Source: Aequorivita vladivostokensis (GTDB taxonomy: Bacteria; Bacteroidota; Bacteroidia; Flavobacteriales; Flavobacteriaceae). Taken from it: DNA of 64,000 nucleotides. The translations under genes were made by a program, and so were the position numbers. The notes beneath the pieces were generated by a model. That model was given only the letters and a program-made list of their open reading frames with translations. It ran no database searches and was not told the origin of the DNA. Numbering within the stretch: position 1 is the stretch's first letter; every line of letters begins with the position of its first letter. This document shows positions 1 through 7,280 of the stretch, one piece after another. The stretch spans positions 62,001-126,000 of the forward strand of contig NZ_JSVU01000003.1 in assembly GCF_000952855.1 (NCBI RefSeq), in the 5' to 3' direction.

Positions 1-796
1 AAATTTTGGCGGCTATATAAATATTGTCATTCGCTATGGCCTGTACGTGTGTAACCGTAACATCATTCTGGCTCTCGTTGGGCAACAATATATTTCCTAC
101 GGGAGTCATTGTACCATTGGCAAAATTGAGAAGCTGGTGGCGGCCCGTAACGTATTTGTGATCGGCATCCACAACATCAACAAAAATTTTATTGGTGGTT
201 ATGCCGAAGTGGTCAATAATACTCCATTCCTCTCCATTATATACCGCAAGTTGGCCGGCCGTGGTAAGATAGATTTCTGTGGAGCTGATATAAAATAAGG
301 AGGGGGGATAGTGACCGAAGGGCATTAAGTTTAAATCGACCCATTGGGTGCCATCAAATTTATAGACTAAGGAAGTTTGTGTGTACAGATTTTGCGCCGC
401 TACATAGATCTCACTCTCACTTCGGTACAAAATATCCGAAACTTTCATTGCTCCATTGGGCAGCGCCGGCTGAAAATCCAACCATTCCACGCCGTTAAAT
501 CTTTTTAATTTGGCAGTTGTAGGAATATTAAAGGAGGCTACAAATATATTATCAGGACCTATGTATTCTAAAATATTTACAACGTCACTATAATTATTAG
601 GGCCATATACGCTTGGTTGCAAGGCCTCATAACCTCCGGGGTAATATCTGGCCACACCCCTATCATACACCTGAAAAACGTTGTAATTGTGCATTTGCAT
701 TTCCCTATCGGGAAAAGATGAAATATACTCTTCAAAGGTCTGGGACTGGCAAATAAAGGACGAAACTAGAAAGCTCGCAAAAATAAAGTGGCGCAT
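1..796 (-). CDS. Secreted propeller-like protein, C-terminus cut by window edge
   Basis: The minus-strand frame starts at ATG 794-796 and stays open to base 1, giving about 265 residues with no stop, so the gene continues outside the window. The first 20 residues (MRHFIFASFLVSSFICQSQT) form a signal peptide with a Q-S-Q cleavage region typical of Bacteroidota secreted proteins. The body carries repeated units of the type 'K-FNG-EW-DF' / 'KFDGTQWVDL' / 'VYNGEEW' spaced by 'S-SEIY(V/L)' strands, as in beta-propeller-like extracellular proteins. Such proteins often end in a T9SS sorting domain, but that part is not visible here. No enzymatic motif is seen. Function unknown. It is co-directional with the cys block but separated from it by a 225-bp repeat-rich gap, so co-transcription is not implied. 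Confidence 0.75.
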   Translation of the reverse strand, partial: MRHFIFASFLVSSFICQSQTFEEYISSFPDREMQMHNYNVFQVYDRGVARYYPGGYEALQPSVYGPNNYSDVVNILEYIGPDNIFVASFNIPTTAKLKRFNGVEWLDFQPALPNGAMKVSDILYRSESEIYVAAQNLYTQTSLVYKFDGTQWVDLNLMPFGHYPPSLFYISSTEIYLTTAGQLAVYNGEEWSIIDHFGITTNKIFVDVVDADHKYVTGRHQLLNFANGTMTPVGNILLPNESQNDVTVTHVQAIANDNIYIAAKI

Positions 797-866
797 TGGT
801 TTTTTTTGCAAAAGTATTCTTATTCACAATATACACAAGCAATTAACCGCAAAAACAAAATTGTAT

Positions 867-1019
867 AAATCCCTAATTAAAAAATCCCTAATCACCAAAT
901 CACGAATCACGAATCCCGAATCCCGAATCACCAAATCCCGAATCCTGAATCACCAAATCCCAAATCCTGAATCACGAATCCCGAATCCCGAATCACGAAT
1001 CCCTAATCCCAAAATCAAC
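867..1019. repeat. 7-bp repeat array, AATCCCG/AATCACG type
   Basis: About 20 degenerate heptamers, mostly AATCCCG, AATCACG and AATCACC, run from shortly after the propeller gene to 2 bases before the cysN stop codon. The same family recurs in inverted orientation at 3743-3776 and in the same orientation at 4281-4362. A 112-codon open frame on the plus strand here is only the repeat read as code. Confidence 0.9.
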
Positions 1020-1021
1020 AT

Positions 1022-2278
1022 TTAAACAATCATCCCCGCCGCAACGGTTTCATGCGTAGCATCGTCAATCAACACAAAACTGCCCGTTATCCGGTTGTCC
1101 CGATACTCGTCCACCATCAACGGCCGCGTGGTGCGGATGCTGATTCGGGCAATATCGTTCATCTTCAACTCCTTATCGTCTTCCTCGCGGGCGTAGGTGT
1201 TTATGTCAATTTTATAGACCACATTGGTTATCATCGCCTTTTGCTCGTTTGAAGTGTGCACAATGGTATATTTTGCCCGTGGCCGTGCCGGGGCATTGTT
1301 GAACCAGCAGAGCATGGCGTCAAATTCCTGAAGTGGCTTTGGCTGGTTGTTTTCCTTCACGATCATATCGCCGCGGCTTATATCTATGTCGTCCTCGAGG
1401 GTAATGGCGACAGACATCGGCGCGAAGACCTCTTCCAAGGTACCGTCCATGGTATCTATACTCTTTATTTTTGAAGGGAAACCGGAAGGCAATACAACTA
1501 CATCATCACCAGGTCTAAAGATTCCACTGGCCACACGGCCCGCATACCCTCGGTAATCTATAAAACCTTCCCGCTGTGGGCGTAAAACTGTTTGTACCGG
1601 AAAACGGGCATCTATTTTATTAATGTCGCTGCTTATGTGCATAGTTTCCAAAGTATATAATAAAGGGGCGCCTTGGTACCAATCCATGTTCGTGGAACGG
1701 TTTACCACATTATCGCCATCCAAAGCGCTAATGGGAAGAAATTGAATATCCTTCACATATAATTTGGATGAAAATTCTTCAAATTGGTGGATGATATTTT
1801 CATAAATTTCTTCCGAATAATCAACCAAATCCATCTTATTGATACACACAATAATATGCGGTATCTGCAACAGCGAAGCAATAAAGGCGTGGCGTTTTGT
1901 TTGCTCAATCACCCCGTGGCGGGCATCGATCAATATCAACGCTGCGTTGGCCGTGGACGCCCCGGTAACCATATTCCGGGTATATTGAATATGGCCAGGC
2001 GTATCCGCAATGATGAATTTTCGCTTGGGCGTAGTGAAATACCTATACGCCACATCAATGGTTATCCCCTGCTCCCGTTCGTCGCGCAGTCCGTCAGTGA
2101 ACAAAGCAAGGTCAACTCCTTCATGGCCTTTTTTACGGCTCGTATTTTCCACTGCTTCCAGTTGGTCTTCAAAAATGGCCTTGCTATCGTAAAGCAATCT
2201 TCCTATCAACGTGCTTTTGCCATCGTCCACACTGCCTGCGGTGGTGAATCTTAGTAGTTGGTTTTTGTCAATTTCCAT
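1022..2278 (-). CDS. cysN: Sulfate adenylyltransferase subunit 1 (GTPase subunit)
   Basis: 418 residues. It is the GTP-hydrolysing subunit of ATP sulfurylase, which works with CysD to make adenosine 5'-phosphosulfate (APS) from sulfate and ATP in the cytoplasm. The translation-factor-type G domain is complete: G1 GSVDDGKST at 15-23, the switch region around 'REQGITIDVAYR' at 68-79, G3 DTPGH at 92-96 and G4 NKMD at 147-150. An EF-Tu-like domain II/III follows. There is no C-terminal APS kinase fusion; that activity is a separate gene (cysC). It is the last gene of a minus-strand block cysQ-DUF2061-cysC-cysD-cysN and lies downstream of a GxxExxY ORF inserted between cysD and cysN. Confidence 0.95.
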   Translation of the reverse strand: MEIDKNQLLRFTTAGSVDDGKSTLIGRLLYDSKAIFEDQLEAVENTSRKKGHEGVDLALFTDGLRDEREQGITIDVAYRYFTTPKRKFIIADTPGHIQYTRNMVTGASTANAALILIDARHGVIEQTKRHAFIASLLQIPHIIVCINKMDLVDYSEEIYENIIHQFEEFSSKLYVKDIQFLPISALDGDNVVNRSTNMDWYQGAPLLYTLETMHISSDINKIDARFPVQTVLRPQREGFIDYRGYAGRVASGIFRPGDDVVVLPSGFPSKIKSIDTMDGTLEEVFAPMSVAITLEDDIDISRGDMIVKENNQPKPLQEFDAMLCWFNNAPARPRAKYTIVHTSNEQKAMITNVVYKIDINTYAREEDDKELKMNDIARISIRTTRPLMVDEYRDNRITGSFVLIDDATHETVAAGMIV

Positions 2279-2282
2279 GTTA

Positions 2283-2335
2283 TTATTAATTTATTCGAAT
2301 TTGCACGAATTTATACGAATTATTACGAAGGGTTC
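2283..2335. repeat. 10-bp repeat array, CGAATTTATA type (left arm)
   Basis: Four degenerate decamers (CGAATTTGCA, CGAATTTATA, CGAATTATTA and flanks) lie between cysN and the GxxExxY ORF and include that ORF's stop codon. Bases 2288-2321 match the reverse complement of the array at 2729-2820 at about 29 of 34 positions, so the two arrays are inverted with respect to each other around the ORF. Confidence 0.85.
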
Positions 2336-2724
2336 GGATTGGGTTTATTTAAAATTCTTTTATAGGTTAGGGATGACTCTCCAAAATTGATGAGTATTCC
2401 CAGTTCAAGGTTTGTCGCTTTCAGGTAATTTCTCAATTGTTTGGAAAAAGCCATTGGAACTATACTTACCGCCTTAATCTCGACAATAATTTTTTCGTAA
2501 CATATAAAATCTGCTCTATAGGTTTTATTCAACTTTTCATCATTATAGAAAATATTTAGCTTAGCTTGCTTACTATAGGGGATGCTCAAATTACGGAACT
2601 CCTTTTCCAGCGCTTCTTCATAAACAGCTTCCAAAAAACCGGGACCTAAATTATTGTGGACCTGCATACAAGCACCAATAATTTTATAGCTTTCGTCCTT
2701 AAATAATATCTTAGTAGTTTCCAT
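2323..2724 (-). CDS. GxxExxY family protein (PD-(D/E)XK-like)
   Basis: 133 residues from ATG 2724; a TTG 6 bases upstream is less likely. The family signature is present as 'GPGFLEAVYEEAL' (G-x-x-E-x-x-Y) in the first third, followed by 'YRADFICYEKIIVEIKA', whose D and E-x-K are the usual nuclease-fold positions. The C-terminus 'GILINFG' is also typical. Members are small proteins of unknown function resembling PD-(D/E)XK nucleases; enzymatic activity here is inference. The gene sits between cysD and cysN, where no sulfur function is expected, and is enclosed by inverted decamer arrays (2283-2335 and 2729-2820). It looks like an insertion into the operon that left both neighbours intact. Confidence 0.85.
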   Translation of the reverse strand: METTKILFKDESYKIIGACMQVHNNLGPGFLEAVYEEALEKEFRNLSIPYSKQAKLNIFYNDEKLNKTYRADFICYEKIIVEIKAVSIVPMAFSKQLRNYLKATNLELGILINFGESSLTYKRILNKPNPNPS

Positions 2725-2728
2725 CCCC

Positions 2729-2820
2729 AAATTCGGATAAATTCGTTAAAATTCGGATAAATTCGCATAAATTCGGATAAATTCGCATAAATTCGGATAA
2801 ATTAGGATAAATTCGGATTC
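2729..2820. repeat. 10-bp repeat array, ATTCGGATAA type (right arm)
   Basis: Nine decamers (ATTCGGATAA, ATTCGTTAAA, ATTCGCATAA and variants) fill the whole gap between the GxxExxY start codon and the cysD stop codon, ending one base before that stop. Read as reverse complement it is the same family as 2283-2335. There are no unique spacers, so it is not CRISPR. Confidence 0.92.
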
Positions 2821-2821
2821 C

Positions 2822-3727
2822 TCAAAAATATCCCTGCCGCTTCCTATCTTCCATAGCCGTCTCGCTGCGCTTATCATCACTGCGGTTACCGCGTTCGGTC
2901 TGTTTCATTGCAGCAACTTCTGCCACAATTTTTTCCAAAGTGTCCGCATCAGATTCTATTCCACCGGTAATGGTGATATCGCCCAAGGTCCTAAAACGGA
3001 TTTTCTTGGTTTCAACTTTTTCGTTTTCTTCCAGTTTTAAATGTTCGGAAACCGGGATCCACGAGCCGTTTCGCCATATCACCTCGCGTTCGTGTGCCAA
3101 ATACAGGGAAGGAATCTTGATACCCTCGCGCTTTATATAGTTCCAAACGTCCATTTCGGTCCAATTGCTTATCGGGAAAGCACGGAAATGTTCGCCCTCA
3201 AAATGTTTTCCGTTCAGCAAATTCCAAAGCTCCGGACGTTGGTTTTTGGGATCCCATTGTCCAAAATCATCACGGTGCGAAAAGAAGCGTTCCTTGGCGC
3301 GTGCCTTTTCCTCGTCGCGTCTTCCGCCGCCAATGGCGCAATCTATTTTGTTGTTTTCTATGGCGTCCAAAAGCGTTGTAATCTGAAGCGCATTTCGGGT
3401 GGCGTTTTTTCCCCTTTCCTCGGCAACCCTTCCGGTATCAATAGATTCCTGGACCGAGCCAACAATAAGTTGCACGCCCAGTTCCTTTATTAGGTCATCG
3501 CGAAACTGAATGGTCTCGGGAAAATTATGGCCCGTATCCACGTGAAGCAGCGGAAATGGGATTTTGGAAGGATAAAATGCCTTTTTCGCCAAATGCGTAA
3601 CGAGAATGGAATCCTTTCCACCTGAAAATAGTATCACGGGATTTTGAAACTGCGCCCACACCTCGCGTAAAATATAGATGGCCTCGCTTTCCAGTTCGTC
3701 CAAATAATTTAAATAATACTTGCTCAT
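2822..3727 (-). CDS. cysD: Sulfate adenylyltransferase subunit 2
   Basis: 301 residues, normal length for CysD. It is the adenylyl-transfer subunit of ATP sulfurylase and partner of CysN. The PP-loop SGGKDS is at 35-40, and the protein continues with the conserved 'LLHVDTGHNFPETIQFRD' region, 'GGGRRDEEKARAKER' and 'FPISNWTEMDVWNYI'. The C-terminus ends in 'RKRQGYF', the usual CysD tail. In the standard arrangement cysN follows directly; here a GxxExxY ORF and its repeats intervene (stop 2822 to cysN start 2278). Upstream is another inserted ORF, the four-helix-bundle gene. Confidence 0.96.
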   Translation of the reverse strand: MSKYYLNYLDELESEAIYILREVWAQFQNPVILFSGGKDSILVTHLAKKAFYPSKIPFPLLHVDTGHNFPETIQFRDDLIKELGVQLIVGSVQESIDTGRVAEERGKNATRNALQITTLLDAIENNKIDCAIGGGRRDEEKARAKERFFSHRDDFGQWDPKNQRPELWNLLNGKHFEGEHFRAFPISNWTEMDVWNYIKREGIKIPSLYLAHEREVIWRNGSWIPVSEHLKLEENEKVETKKIRFRTLGDITITGGIESDADTLEKIVAEVAAMKQTERGNRSDDKRSETAMEDRKRQGYF

Positions 3728-3742
3728 GGTTTATTTGTTAAG

Positions 3743-3776
3743 TTGTTAATTCGGGATTCGGGATTCGTTGATTCGG
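3743..3776. repeat. Heptamer inverted repeat, left arm (CGGGATT orientation)
   Basis: A 34-bp segment lies just upstream of cysD. Its reverse complement matches 4302-4335 at 32 of 34 positions, including 25 consecutive identical bases. The core unit is CGGGATT, the complement of AATCCCG. The two arms enclose the four-helix-bundle gene, and in the minus-strand transcript they could pair into a long stem. Confidence 0.9.
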
Positions 3777-3777
3777 A

Positions 3778-3809
3778 AACTGCCTGCCATAGGCACTACA
3801 GGCAGGTTG
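3778..3809. repeat. Small REP-like hairpin (CCTGCC / GGCAGG arms)
   Basis: Complementary arms TGCCTG and CAGGCA flank a loop of about a dozen bases. A related element with CCTGCCT and AGGCAGG arms occurs at the 3' end of the DNA polymerase gene (about 62939-62968). It may be a dispersed palindromic repeat of this genome; a terminator role is not supported because there is no T-run on the relevant side. Confidence 0.5.
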
Positions 3810-3846
3810 TGATTTGTTATTTTTTTAACGCACCGTAGTAATCTGT

Positions 3847-4221
3847 TTATTTTTCATCACTTTTACTCCGAAGGTATCTTATATAACCGTTAATTAACTG
3901 TACACATTTTTCAGTTCTTAAACGAATTTCATCTAAAGTTTCCAAATTTATATAATTACAGTCTTTTGCCTCGATGCAATGGTCAAGAATTTCCGCAACT
4001 GAACCTCTCGAAAAACGTAAAAAATTAATATTCTCTTTATAATGATACCTGCCCCATCCTTCAGCTATATTTGCGGTTGATGAACGTGCTGCACGCAATA
4101 TTTGCGAGTGAAGTTCAAATTTTTCATTTTTTGGCAATTTCTCCAAAACACTAATTTTCAAATAATTTCTCAAATTATAACAAGCTTGCCAACAATGCAG
4201 CTCTTCAAAGTTTCCTGCCAT
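3847..4221 (-). CDS. Four-helix-bundle protein of the 23S rRNA intervening-sequence family
   Basis: 124 residues. The helical pattern and the motif 'QILRAARSSTANIAEGWGRYH' followed by 'FLRFSRGSVAEILDH' are diagnostic of the PF05635-type four-helix-bundle family. Proteins of this family are encoded inside intervening sequences (IVS) of 23S rRNA in several bacteria, and are related to the Avd accessory protein of diversity-generating retroelements. Biochemical role unknown. Here it is not in an rRNA gene and no reverse transcriptase is nearby. It sits between cysC and cysD and is enclosed by a 34-bp inverted repeat (3743-3776 and 4302-4335) built from heptamers. It is probably a mobile or selfish insertion into the cys operon; that is inference. 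Confidence 0.88.
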   Translation of the reverse strand: MAGNFEELHCWQACYNLRNYLKISVLEKLPKNEKFELHSQILRAARSSTANIAEGWGRYHYKENINFLRFSRGSVAEILDHCIEAKDCNYINLETLDEIRLRTEKCVQLINGYIRYLRSKSDEK

Positions 4222-4280
4222 AATCTTACGTTTAATAATCCTATCATTCTAATTCAAAATAAATCCAACACCCAAAATAA

Positions 4281-4362
4281 CGAATCCAGAAGAAACAAAT
4301 CCCTAATCACCGAATCCCGAATCCCGAATTAACAAATCACGAATCCCGAATTAACGAATCCC
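4281..4362. repeat. 7-bp repeat array, AATCCCG orientation (right arm)
   Basis: Heptamers AATCCCG/AATCACG/AATTAAC run from upstream of the four-helix-bundle gene to 2 bases before the cysC stop codon. Bases 4302-4335 are the inverted partner of 3743-3776. Confidence 0.9.
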
Positions 4363-4364
4363 CT

Positions 4365-4952
4365 TTACATCTTTTTAGCAATAAATTCTACAATCAACGC
4401 CACCGCATCTCCCACAGAAACCTTCATGGTATCAATCTCAACATCCGGGGCCATCGGGGGTTCGTAGGGCGCGTTTACCCCGGTGAAATTCTCGATTTCC
4501 CCGGCCCGCGCCTTTGCGTATAGCCCCTTTACATCCCTCCGTTCGCATTCCTCTATAGGCGTATTTACAAAAACCTCCACAAAATTTTCATAGCCCACAA
4601 TCCGTTTTACGTTTTCGCGATCTTCCCGATAGGGCGATACGAACGATGCCAGCACCACCAAACCTGCATCCAGCATCAAATTTGCTACTTCAGCAATACG
4701 GCGGATATTCTCGCTTCGGTCTTCCGGTGAAAAGGTGAGATTGCTGTTCAACCCCTTGCGCACATTGTCACCGTCCAAAAGATAGGTGTGCGTGCCCCTT
4801 ATAAAAAGTGCCTTTTCCAAGGCATTGGCTATGGTAGATTTTCCCGAGCCCGAAAGCCCCGTAAACCATACCAACAGCGGTTCGTGCCTTTTTAGATCGC
4901 TGCGTTGGCGTTGTGTTATGCTAAAGTGGTGCGGAATTACGTTTTCTTCCAT
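4365..4952 (-). CDS. cysC: Adenylyl-sulfate kinase
   Basis: 195 residues from ATG 4952. It phosphorylates APS to PAPS. A longer frame from 4997 would overlap the upstream gene by 40 bp, and the family normally begins close to 'MEENVIPHHFSITQRQR', so 4952 is preferred. The P-loop GLSGSGKST is at 32-40, followed by 'LLDGDNVRKGLN', 'ENIRRIAEVA', 'FVSPYREDRE' and the 'YEPPMAPDVEIDT' region, all conserved in APS kinases. It starts 5 bp after the DUF2061 stop and is clearly co-transcribed with it and with cysQ. Confidence 0.95.
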   Translation of the reverse strand: MEENVIPHHFSITQRQRSDLKRHEPLLVWFTGLSGSGKSTIANALEKALFIRGTHTYLLDGDNVRKGLNSNLTFSPEDRSENIRRIAEVANLMLDAGLVVLASFVSPYREDRENVKRIVGYENFVEVFVNTPIEECERRDVKGLYAKARAGEIENFTGVNAPYEPPMAPDVEIDTMKVSVGDAVALIVEFIAKKM

Positions 4953-4957
4953 AAAAT

Positions 4958-5380
4958 TTAATTTCTGTTCGGCAATCCATAGTTTGTGCGGTACCAAACG
5001 CGTTCGTGAAGATAGTATAAAATCATTTTCGTTAAAAGCTCAGAAAGGCCAATCTTGAGCCCGGTCAACGGATTTCCGGTGATTATCCACGATAGCAACA
5101 TGGTATCCAACGTTCCTACCCCCCGCCACGTAAAGGTTTTAAGGATATGCCTCTTTCGGCTTTCTCCGATGATCCCGTTTTTGGAAAGTTTTATGCCAAA
5201 CCAGATCCGCTCGTGAAAATAATAGAGGGCCATTTTGGTAACCACCTCGGCCAATCCAATTTTTACCCCCATCATAGGGTTCCCGGTTATGAGCCACGAT
5301 AATAGAATAGTGTCCACCGTGCCTACAATTCGCCAGGTAATGGTTTTGGCTATATGTCTTTTTCGGGATGGGTCCCTCAT
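4958..5380 (-). CDS. Tandem DUF2061 membrane protein
   Basis: 140 residues made of two similar halves (about 1-66 and 71-134). Each begins 'S-RKRHI-KT-TWR-(V)GT-DT-LLSW-ITGNP' and ends 'K(M)-LYY-HER-W', the DUF2061 signature. Each half has one or two hydrophobic stretches, so this is an integral inner-membrane protein. Its start codon overlaps the cysQ stop as ATGA (5377-5380), implying translational coupling. DUF2061 genes commonly accompany cysC/cysQ in Bacteroidota; a role in sulfate or PAPS handling is guilt by association and no activity is known. Confidence 0.85.
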   Translation of the reverse strand: MRDPSRKRHIAKTITWRIVGTVDTILLSWLITGNPMMGVKIGLAEVVTKMALYYFHERIWFGIKLSKNGIIGESRKRHILKTFTWRGVGTLDTMLLSWIITGNPLTGLKIGLSELLTKMILYYLHERVWYRTNYGLPNRN

Positions 5381-6168
5381 TTTTTACGTACTACAAAATA
5401 GTTGTTCAGTAGATTGGGTTTATTGTATATCATGGGCTTTCCGGTACTTTGGTCAATTACCGAAACGCCCACGGCCTTACAGATGGCGTGGCCAGCGGCG
5501 GTGTCCCATTCCATCGTAGGCGCATAGCGTGGATAAATATCCGCCAGGCCCTCAGCCACTAAGCAAAACTTCAACGAACTTCCCTTGGAAACAATCGCTA
5601 CCTGGGTTTGCTTTTCTATTTCAGCAATAAAATTCTTAGTGTCTTCATTCAAATGCGACCGGCTGCCAACAATTCTCACTACATTAGTAGCCTCACGCGG
5701 TCTGATTTCCTTAGCATTTCTGAAGAGTTCATCAACAGGATCCTCTTCCGAAGAAACTGTAATTTTTTTTGAAGTATTTCCATCCGAAGTAGTAAAATAC
5801 AGCTCTTTTGAAACGGGAACGTAAATTACGCCTAGCACCGGATTCCCGTTTTCAACCAAGGCAATGTTTACGGTAAATTCTCCGTTGCGTTTTATAAATT
5901 CCTTGGTGCCGTCCAGCGGGTCCACAATCCAGCAACGGTCCCATCCCTTTCTTTCCGAGTAGTCCAGTTGTTTGTTCTCTTCACTTATAATAGGAATCTG
6001 TGTAGGTTTTAGAAAACCGTTGATCACCTCATTGGCATTTTTATCGGCCAGGGTAAGGGGCGAATTATCATCTTTATGCTCCACGGCAAAATTGGTATCG
6101 TAAACCTTGAGTATCTCCGCTCCGGCTTTCAGGGCTGCCTGTATTGCTACTGTCAAAAGAGTTTTCAT
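5377..6168 (-). CDS. cysQ: 3'(2'),5'-bisphosphate nucleotidase
   Basis: 263 residues from ATG 6168; a longer frame up to 6264 lacks family similarity in its extra 32 residues. It hydrolyses 3'-phosphoadenosine 5'-phosphate (PAP) to AMP, recycling the by-product of PAPS use. The inositol-phosphatase-fold metal motif WIVDPLDGTKEF is at 80-91, preceded by 'SEEN' near 62-65, and the second motif 'EWDTAAGHAI' lies near the C-terminus. It is the first gene of the minus-strand PAPS block and is coupled to DUF2061 by a 4-bp overlap. No dedicated sulfotransferase or PAPS reductase is visible in the window, so whether PAPS is used for sulfation or for assimilation is open. A weak -7 element (TACCTTTC, 6190-6197) lies upstream. 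Confidence 0.94.
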   Translation of the reverse strand: MKTLLTVAIQAALKAGAEILKVYDTNFAVEHKDDNSPLTLADKNANEVINGFLKPTQIPIISEENKQLDYSERKGWDRCWIVDPLDGTKEFIKRNGEFTVNIALVENGNPVLGVIYVPVSKELYFTTSDGNTSKKITVSSEEDPVDELFRNAKEIRPREATNVVRIVGSRSHLNEDTKNFIAEIEKQTQVAIVSKGSSLKFCLVAEGLADIYPRYAPTMEWDTAAGHAICKAVGVSVIDQSTGKPMIYNKPNLLNNYFVVRKK

Positions 6169-6296
6169 AGTCAGTTTTGTTAAGGACCGGAAAGGTACAA
6201 TTTTGAATTTAAAGGAAAGTTTGCGCGGTTTTATAATTCCATTCATTCCTTGGCAGCAAAACAAAATCTTTGTAATTTTAAGAAAAAACTATACTC

Positions 6297-6455
6297 ATGG
6301 GAAACACTGTTGACGGATTCGGAAAAAATCGCGACCATAACCAATATGGCGAAGTCGAAAAGGACAAGGATGAAATTGAGAAGGATACAAATTTGCCAAA
6401 GCCCCCAAATCGGGCAAATGATGGCGATCCTAAAAAGAAAAAGCCCTCAAAATAA
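6297..6455 (+). CDS. Small highly charged hypothetical protein
   Basis: 52 codons from ATG 6297 to TAA 6455. The product is hydrophilic and lysine/aspartate-rich (for example EVEKDKDEIEKD, KPPNRANDGDPKKKKPSK) with no membrane segment and no recognised domain. It lies divergently from cysQ and upstream of dps. A near-consensus -7 element (AATCTTTG, about 6267-6274) lies about 23 bp upstream. Composition and position suggest a real small protein, perhaps stress-related like its neighbour Dps; that is inference. Confidence 0.55.
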   Translation: MGNTVDGFGKNRDHNQYGEVEKDKDEIEKDTNLPKPPNRANDGDPKKKKPSK

Positions 6456-6478
6456 GGTCACTCCACGATACTCCACGG

Positions 6479-6520
6479 CAAAGCCATACCAAAGCCATAG
6501 CAAAGCCATAGCAAAGTCAT
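6479..6520. repeat. 11-bp tandem repeat, about 4 copies
   Basis: Units of the form AAAGCCATAGC/AAAGCCATACC are repeated about four times in the gap between the small charged protein and dps. No function assigned. Confidence 0.8.
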
Positions 6521-6642
6521 TAAAATGTAAGAAAAGCGCCCTTTTTTCCTACAAATCCAAAAAGATGATTTTTCTGCTAAAATGCGTGCCAAGAATGGGA
6601 TTTTAAGCACAAGTTAAAAAAAGGCTAAATACTCTTTTTAAA

Positions 6643-6673
6643 TTGGCTTTGCCCTACCCTTTGGCTATCTTTG
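6643..6673 (+). promoter_or_regulatory. Bacteroidota-type promoter of dps
   Basis: TTGG at 6643-6646 and a perfect TATCTTTG (TAnnTTTG) at 6666-6673 are about 20 bp apart and end 25 bp before the dps ATG. Confidence 0.65.
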
Positions 6674-6698
6674 GGGAAACCTTAAAAAACAGACTATT

Positions 6699-7190
6699 AT
6701 GGGCTATTTAAACCTAGACAAAAAGAAAACCGCAACCACGGCAAAAGAACTGAACGTGCTGCTTGCAGATTATCACCTATACTATCAAAAGCTTCGAAAT
6801 TTCCACTGGAATGTGGTGGGGAACAACTTCTTTGACCTTCACATCAAATTTGAGGATATGTATGAAGATGCAAAGTTGAAAGTAGATGAAATTGCTGAAC
6901 GTATTTTAACGCTCCGTTACCAACCCACCAGCAATTTTACCGATTATTTAAAAATGAGCAACATCAAGGAATCTTCTGAAGATACCAAGGATACTGAAAT
7001 GGTAAAAATTCTTTTGGATGACCACGGAAAACTGTTAAAGCAAATGCGCAAGGTGGTTGAGAAAGCTGACGAAGCAGGAGATGAGGGAACCATAGACCTA
7101 ATCGGTGGTTTTATTGGCCATATCGAAAAAATAAGCTGGATGCTGGATGCTTGGTCCATGAAGAAGGATGAAAACCATCCCGAGGCTTAA
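6699..7190 (+). CDS. dps: Dps family DNA-binding / ferritin-like protein
   Basis: 163 residues. Dps dodecamers store iron at ferroxidase sites between subunits and protect DNA during starvation and oxidative stress. The ferroxidase motif is visible as 'KLRNFHWNVVG' (His36) with 'DLHIKFEDMYED' at 46-57, and the four-helix bundle continues to 'HIEKISWMLDAW'. A lysine-rich N-terminus (DKKKTATTAK) could contact DNA. It is a monocistronic unit with its own promoter (6643-6673) and a strong terminator (7211-7250). Confidence 0.93.
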   Translation: MGYLNLDKKKTATTAKELNVLLADYHLYYQKLRNFHWNVVGNNFFDLHIKFEDMYEDAKLKVDEIAERILTLRYQPTSNFTDYLKMSNIKESSEDTKDTEMVKILLDDHGKLLKQMRKVVEKADEAGDEGTIDLIGGFIGHIEKISWMLDAWSMKKDENHPEA

Positions 7191-7210
7191 TTTACCAACT
7201 ATATAAGATT

Positions 7211-7250
7211 AAAAAACTGGCAAGGCGCAATGTCCCTTGCCAGTTTTTTA
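7211..7250 (+). terminator. Rho-independent terminator after dps
   Basis: A 13-bp perfect stem (AAAACTGGCAAGG with CCTTGCCAGTTTT) with a 9-base loop is followed by a T-run. A-run symmetry suggests it may also serve the converging metallophosphoesterase operon. Confidence 0.9.
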
Positions 7251-7280
7251 TTATCCTATGCTGAAATTTTCTGAGCTTAT

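Noticed and set aside
687-1025. Plus-strand protein of 112 residues
   Set aside because: Its second half is the heptamer array read as repeated NPESRI residues; the real gene here is on the minus strand.
2729-2820. CRISPR array
   Set aside because: Units are 10 bp, contiguous and without unique spacers, and no cas gene is present. The same applies to all 7-bp arrays.
3847-4221. Avd accessory gene of a diversity-generating retroelement
   Set aside because: The family is related, but no reverse transcriptase, template repeat or variable target is present within the window.
4953-4997. Longer CysC N-terminus
   Set aside because: It would overlap the DUF2061 gene by 40 bp and adds residues outside the family's conserved start.
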